NCBI GenBank assembly: GCA_964017235.1
Contig: OZ024929.1
Location: forward strand, 160,007,609 to 160,071,608
Reading direction: 5' to 3'
From: Sabellastarte sp. h YS-2021
Taxonomy: Eukaryota; Annelida; Polychaeta; Sabellida; Sabellidae
Length of the DNA: 64,000 nucleotides
This document shows, one piece after another, positions 47,640 through 53,600 of the stretch; the first letter of the stretch is position 1; the number at the start of each line of letters is the position of its first letter. The notes beneath the pieces are model-generated. The model searched no databases. It was given only the letters and a program-made list of their open reading frames with translations, and was not told where the DNA came from. The position numbers and the translations under genes are program-made.

Positions 47640-50600
47640 CTTCTTCCACTATCCTAGGTCCTTAGTCTGCCGCGATCCAAAGTGGGGCTAAGGGCTTGAT
47701 GAGATAGTCTTATAGGTCCTGTTCTTCCTCGTTAGTCAGAACTTTTTCCCTCCTCAGTCCTGTTGTGCTCCTAGTGAGCCAGTATTGGACTTTTGAGAAA
47801 GAAAGGGGGGGGGGGGGGGGGGGGGCAGTAGGTGTGATCCGAGGTATCTGGCTTCTAATCATTCCGGATCCACCTGCTTATACATAGTTTGGAGTTCTGA
47901 GGAATTCCCCTAATGGCTACCCTCCTTCCACTGGGTAGTTATTCTGCATCTGTCCACTAGGTAAGATGTATTAACGCAATAAAATGGAAAATTTAATAAG
48001 TAAATTAAATTTTTATAAGTTAATACCTTACCTAGTGGACAGGGGGAGTCCCTCCCTACCTTCCCCGCTATTTTTAGCCCTAGGGGATTTCCTACGGTAG
48101 GCAACAAAAAGAGGAAGAGCGCATGCGCTGCGCGTGCGCAGTACACCGGCAGGGAGACTATACAGCCACCTGGCGAGTGAACAGGACGCTACCGGTCCCG
48201 GCCAGAGCCCAGCTCAGGACGTTTTTTTTCTAACGTTTGGCGTGACCGGCAAGGCGCCGGACAAATGCATCTGTCCACTAGATAAGGTATTAACTTATAA
48301 AAATTTAATTTACTTATTAAATTTTCCATTTTCGCCACTTTTGGCGGCCATTTTGGATTTTTGCGGAAAATGAAAAAGTGTCAATATCTCAAAAACCATA
48401 AGAGATCGAGCGATTTCGAGCGAATTTTTGACCCGCAGGGTGATACAACAGTGTCCTGTCCAAAGGGGAAAAATTTCATTTTTCGCCACTTTCGGCGGCC
48501 ATCTTGGATTTTTGCTGAAAATAGAAAAGTATCAATATCTCGAAAAGCGTAACAGATAGAGCGATTTCAAGCGAATTTTCGACCTGCAGGATGGTACAAC
48601 AGTGTCCTATGCAAAGGGGAAAAATTTCAATGTAGTATTTCTTCCCCTGCGGTACTCGGCGGGAGATACATACCGCGGCAGTGGTCTTGTTTTATCACGA
48701 AATGAAGAAAGAATTCATCTACACATCTACAGAGCGCACTGGTCCAGACTTCTTTGCTGTAAAGCATTAGTTGACCGGTAAGCTCCAGTTCAGCCGACCT
48801 CTCAATAGAAGGTGATATCAGTCCCTCCCTTGCAGACCCGGCTTTGTTGTCGGTAGTGGGGGTTTGTGGATGGCCAGTTCACAGGTTCTACAGAGCGCAC
48901 TGGTCCAGGCTTCTTTGCTTTTAAAGCATCAGCGACCTCTGACGTCATATCCAGTCCTACCTAATCACGAAGCTGATCACGTGTTGTCACCGACCAGGAA
49001 GGTCGGAAGTGCGTTCTTCAGAACTCACGTCTACTGTGATTACAGTCCCTGCTTTGCAGACCCGGCCTTGTTGTCGGTAGTGGGGTTTTTGCATACTGTA
49101 AAGTTGCCGGTTAAGTATCACACTAGAATGCGACCACTGACGTCATCTCCAATCAGCCAATCACGTGCCCTTCCGACCAGCAGACTGGTCACGTGACTCG
49201 CCAAACCACAATTGCTTCTAAAAAATAGTTCACAAGGGCTTTCCCAGCAACTGTCAAATCTACAGATAAGACGTGCGATTAAAAGAAATACTTTAATTAA
49301 TGGAGGAAACCTACAGTAAGCTGAATTCAACACAAAAGATAGTTGTAAAATTGTTTCAACAACTGGTTACAGAGTATACCGACCGGCTACACAGGCTTGT
49401 ACCGACCGGCTGCCGGCTTCAAGTCTCCCTACCTAGTTCCATTCAGCCTGCAGTAAGCTGAGTTTTCAAAAAAAAAAAAAAAAAAGTTGTAAAATCGCTT
49501 CAGCAACTGGTTACAGAATGTACCGACCGGGTACTGGCTACACAGCCTTGTACAGTTGCTTCAACGACTGGTTACAGAGTGTACCGACCAGGTACCGGAT
49601 ACACAGCCTTGGTACAGCTTACCTGAACACCCCCCCCCCCCCCCCCCCCCCCCCCCAACTGGTTACAGAGTCATCCGACCCAGTCCATTCAACTCTGTGT
49701 TGATTCTGGGGCAGGTAGACAGCAAGTGTCTACAAATATGACTTCAACTGACTGGTTACAGAGTCTTCAAATCACCAGACCAGTTTACCGGCTATACAGC
49801 CTTATTTTCACCAAAACCGGTTGCAGAGTGATCACCTCAAACACTGGTTACAGAGCCTGCCGACAAGGTACCGGCTATACAACCTTGCTTCACCAAAACC
49901 GGTTACAGAGTCTACCCACCTAGTCCATTCAACTCTTCAGGTAGATGTGGAAGCATTTACAAGAATTACTTCAACCGACTAGCTAAATATAGACCAGTAG
50001 CTGTCTAAATTCATGGGTGACTTCAGCCTACCAGTTTTACCGGTTACAGAGAATTACTGGTTACAGGAAATTACCGGTTACAGAGACCTGGTACCTGACA
50101 GATTTGCCCAAGGTCATTTTGGTTACAGAAAATTCTTAGACCAATCAGTGGTCTTGATATGGCAATTTCCAAAGCTACTACCAGACAACCTTGCCTTATC
50201 ACACCAGCCTGTAATGGGTTCTGGACTTGACTGGAAAAATAGGTCTTTCAGCAGCAAGAGGAAAGGTAGTCTACAGTCAAACAAGTTTTCATCACGTTTG
50301 GCCAGGGGTCAGCCTTTTTTCAAATAACAATTACTGTGTGAATGCTGCACCTTGCAGGCAGCTGGTCTGGGGCAAAGAGTGTAAAATGTGAAAAGTTGAC
50401 TGGACCACAACAAGAACAGAGAGACTGTTAATTTGGAGCATGGTCACCAGACCGGACTGGTGTCCGGAGGGACCGGAAATGTTTGTCAGACTTCCAAAAT
50501 GTCCCAAATGTGGAACACAATCTGCCTGTAGGATCTAGACTAAATCCTTTTTGGGAACCTTGGAAGCCCTGGGGGCTGTACCCAAGACCAACTTGACAAG

Positions 50601-53600
50601 GTCACCAAAAATCCATCAGCTTATGGACAAGATACAGTCGAGCCAGTTCAAAATCTCTGGGCTTCTTCAGCTGACCTTTCTTGGTTCCAAAACTACACAG
50701 CCGTTGGAGACCTATTCTAGGTCTGGACAAACCAAGCCTTTCGGAGACCATCAGGACCTCCCTCCAACAAGGGGAGTGGGTTACCTCAGTAGATTTCAAG
50801 GATGCCTACTTCCATATACCTATACAGGAACAATCCAGGAAATACCTGAGATTTGACATCCAAGGTCGAGCATACCAGTTCAAGGCCCTGCCATTCGGTT
50901 TGTCCACAGCACCCTTGGAGTTCACCGTGATCCCAAAGGAGGTGAAACTGATGGCCATACACAAGGATTTAAGAATCCACCAGTACCTAGACGACTGGTT
51001 GGTGAGAGCCAGATCCCACCAGGCTTGTCTCCAACATACACAGGAACTAGTAAATAATGTGTCAGCAACTGGGTTGGCTGATGAACTTCAGGTCTGATCG
51101 GTTCCGACCGACTCTGGACCGGTGGCAGAACCTTCAAGAGACTATGTTAAAACTGCTATCCCTACCGGCTTGCCCGGTCCGGGAATTCATGTCCTTGATA
51201 GGTTACTAACAGCTACAGAAAAGCAAGTTCATCTAGGCCGACTTCATATGAGACCCATACAGTGGCATCTCAAAAACAACTGGAGGGTACCAGAATCACT
51301 AGAAAAGGTGATCCAAGTCCCCAGGTCCCTGCACCCCCATTTACAATGGTGGCTGAAGGAAGACAATGTACTTACAGGCCAACCATTACACCCAATAAAA
51401 CATGCTCTGCAAATATTTACAGACGCATCAATAGAAGGGTGGGGTGCTCACTTAAACGAGCACTCTGCAGGAGGAACCGGGTCCCTTCCGGGAAGCAAGC
51501 TGCATATAGACTATCTAGAACTTAAAGCAGTCTTTCTGGCTTTAAAAGGTTCCAAGACTGTTGCTCAAACAAGATAGTACTTGTAGCAACCGACAACACC
51601 ACAGTAGTGTCATGCATTAACAAGGAAGGAGGCATGAGGTCGGGCCCACTTGTGCCCTACTATGGAGAATCTTGACCTGTTGTACCAGGAAACAAGTGAC
51701 TCTAAGCCCGACACACTCCAGGCCGGCTGAACGTGGTAGTGGACAAGCTATCCAGGCTAGGCCAGACCATCCAAACAGAGTGGTTTCTCCTTCCAGAGGT
51801 CTTCCACTCAATATGCAGCAGGTGGCACCGGCCCAAAATAGGCGTATTTGCCATGAGGTTCAACAACAAGTTGCCTCTGTTTGTGTCACCGGTACCGGAT
51901 CCCCTGGCCACAGCAGTGGATGCGCTCAGTCGGCCATGGTAGGATCTGGAAGCATACACCTTCCCACCATCAACCATATTGGGCAAAGTGGTGGAGGAGT
52001 TGCAGGACTCCCCATGCAAGAGAATCATTCTGATTGCTCCGGGGTGGCCCAACATGCCTTGGTTTTGGGATCTAGTGGCCATGTCCAGCCAAATCCCACT
52101 GAGCCTGCCCAATCTGCCCAACCTGTTGACAGCCATTCAATCAGATCCCTCACAGAAATCTGACAAATCTTAATCTTCTAGAGCCTCAGCAATCGAGGAG
52201 CAGGGCTTGTGTGAGGCAGTGGCAGCAAGAATTGAGGCTCCTCAAAGGGGATCAATCAGATCAGTCTATGAGGCAAATGGGCCTTTTTACAAAGTGATGT
52301 ATCACTCCTCAGGTGGACTTTGGGCCCCATACCCCCCCCCCCCCCCCCCCCCCCGTAAAGTCAGTTGCTGACTTCCTTATGTGCCTGTTTCAGGACAGGA
52401 AGTTGCAGCCCAGCACCATTGATGGTTACAGGTCAGCCATTGCTGATAGACTGGGAAATTCGCCCATCAATAGCAGTAAGGATGAAAATCTCACTCGTCT
52501 CGTGGATAGTTTCCACTGAGACAGACCCAAAGGCCGGAAGGGAATCCCCTCCTGGAACCTCTCCCTGGTTTTTGCATCAGCTGACAAGGTTCATTTTGAA
52601 CCAATTAAAGAGGCCTCCTTGAAGCATTTGACCTTCAAGACCGTTTTCCTCTTGGCCCTGGGGTCGGGCAAGCATAGAAGTGAGATACATGCTTGACAAA
52701 ACAGAAATATTAGACACCAATCCGACTGGTCAAGGTGTCCCTTTACCCGTCACCCAGCTTTCTCTCCAAGAATCAGCTGGCCAAAGAGGGTGCAGACAGG
52801 GTGGCCCCAGGGGTATAACAGCCCTGGCCCCAACTCTGGATAGATCCCTCAGGTCTGATAGGTCCCTCTGTCCAGTCAGAGCATTGCGCTACTATTTGGA
52901 TAGGACCTCAGGCAGAATAACGAGGTGGTTTTTGTCTCCTTTAAGAAAGGTTTTGACAAAGACATCTCACCTGCCACTATCTCACCTGTTATGAGCTCTC
53001 TGACCAGGAGGCCCACACTTTACATCAGGTTAAAGCCCATGATGTCAGGGCCTTTGATGCTTCTAAGGTTTTCCAGTCGGGAGTTTCCTTAGATACAGTC
53101 TTGTCAGCCTGCCACTGAAGTCACATAATACCTTCATACAGTTCTATCTGAAGGGCGGGGCTTGGGCTGATTCAGAGCTTTACCAGTTGGGCTCGGTAGT
53201 GGCTGCTCAGCAGATCCACAAGTGGCCCTTAGATTGAGGAGATTTGTATACATGTATAAACAGTTCTTCATGTACATAAGAATTAAGTGTGGCGTGCTTC
53301 CTTCGGGAGGTTTATTTGCATTCTGGGACTGAACTCATCCCTCTCTTCCCCTACCTCAGAGCAGGTCTGCAAAAAAGGGGGGGGGGGTCGACGGCAGTAT
53401 AGCCCCGGGTAACCGGCTGCTGGCAACCGACCATGGCCTTACAGGGTTTCCTGACCTTAAGGTCAACCCAGGCCTGGGCCTATAGGTCTCCTGACGAAGT
53501 CAGCCTAGACCGTAGGTTAAAATTTGCTATTACTTGTGAGTTCACATAAGTCCCTAGTAACTTACCCGCCAACCAAGCGGTAGTTATTCAGCAGTTGTCC

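Larger units (their letters stand above)
41769..48332 (+). mobile_element. Inner, nearly intact DIRS retrotransposon, fifth layer
   Basis: A 6.56-kb DIRS with inverted terminal repeats (41769-41971 and 48102-48332), an internal complementary region (47946-48042) and three long overlapping open frames (Gag-like, RT/RNase H/methylase-like, tyrosine recombinase). ATTTT is present at both ends and in the ICR, and the satellite continues across the element as GATTTT then CGCCACTTTTGGCGG. This fits insertion of a circular intermediate by recombinase at a shared 5-bp word without target duplication. All three frames are open, so it may have moved recently. Confidence 0.92.
37239..48693 (+). mobile_element. 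Hairpin-headed element C, fourth layer
   Basis: The head is TATCTCCCGCC with GGGAGATTA (37239-37270). At 48658-48668 GGCGGGAGATA is its exact inverse, flanked by a GCGGTA and TACCGC stem (48649-48654 and 48671-48676), then TCTTGTTTT. It carries a GTGCGTGCGTG stretch, four kinds of satellite and the inner DIRS. Confidence 0.75.

Noticed and set aside
49518..49741. Proline-run open frames
   Set aside because: They are produced by the 27-C homopolymer in a decayed Gag region.
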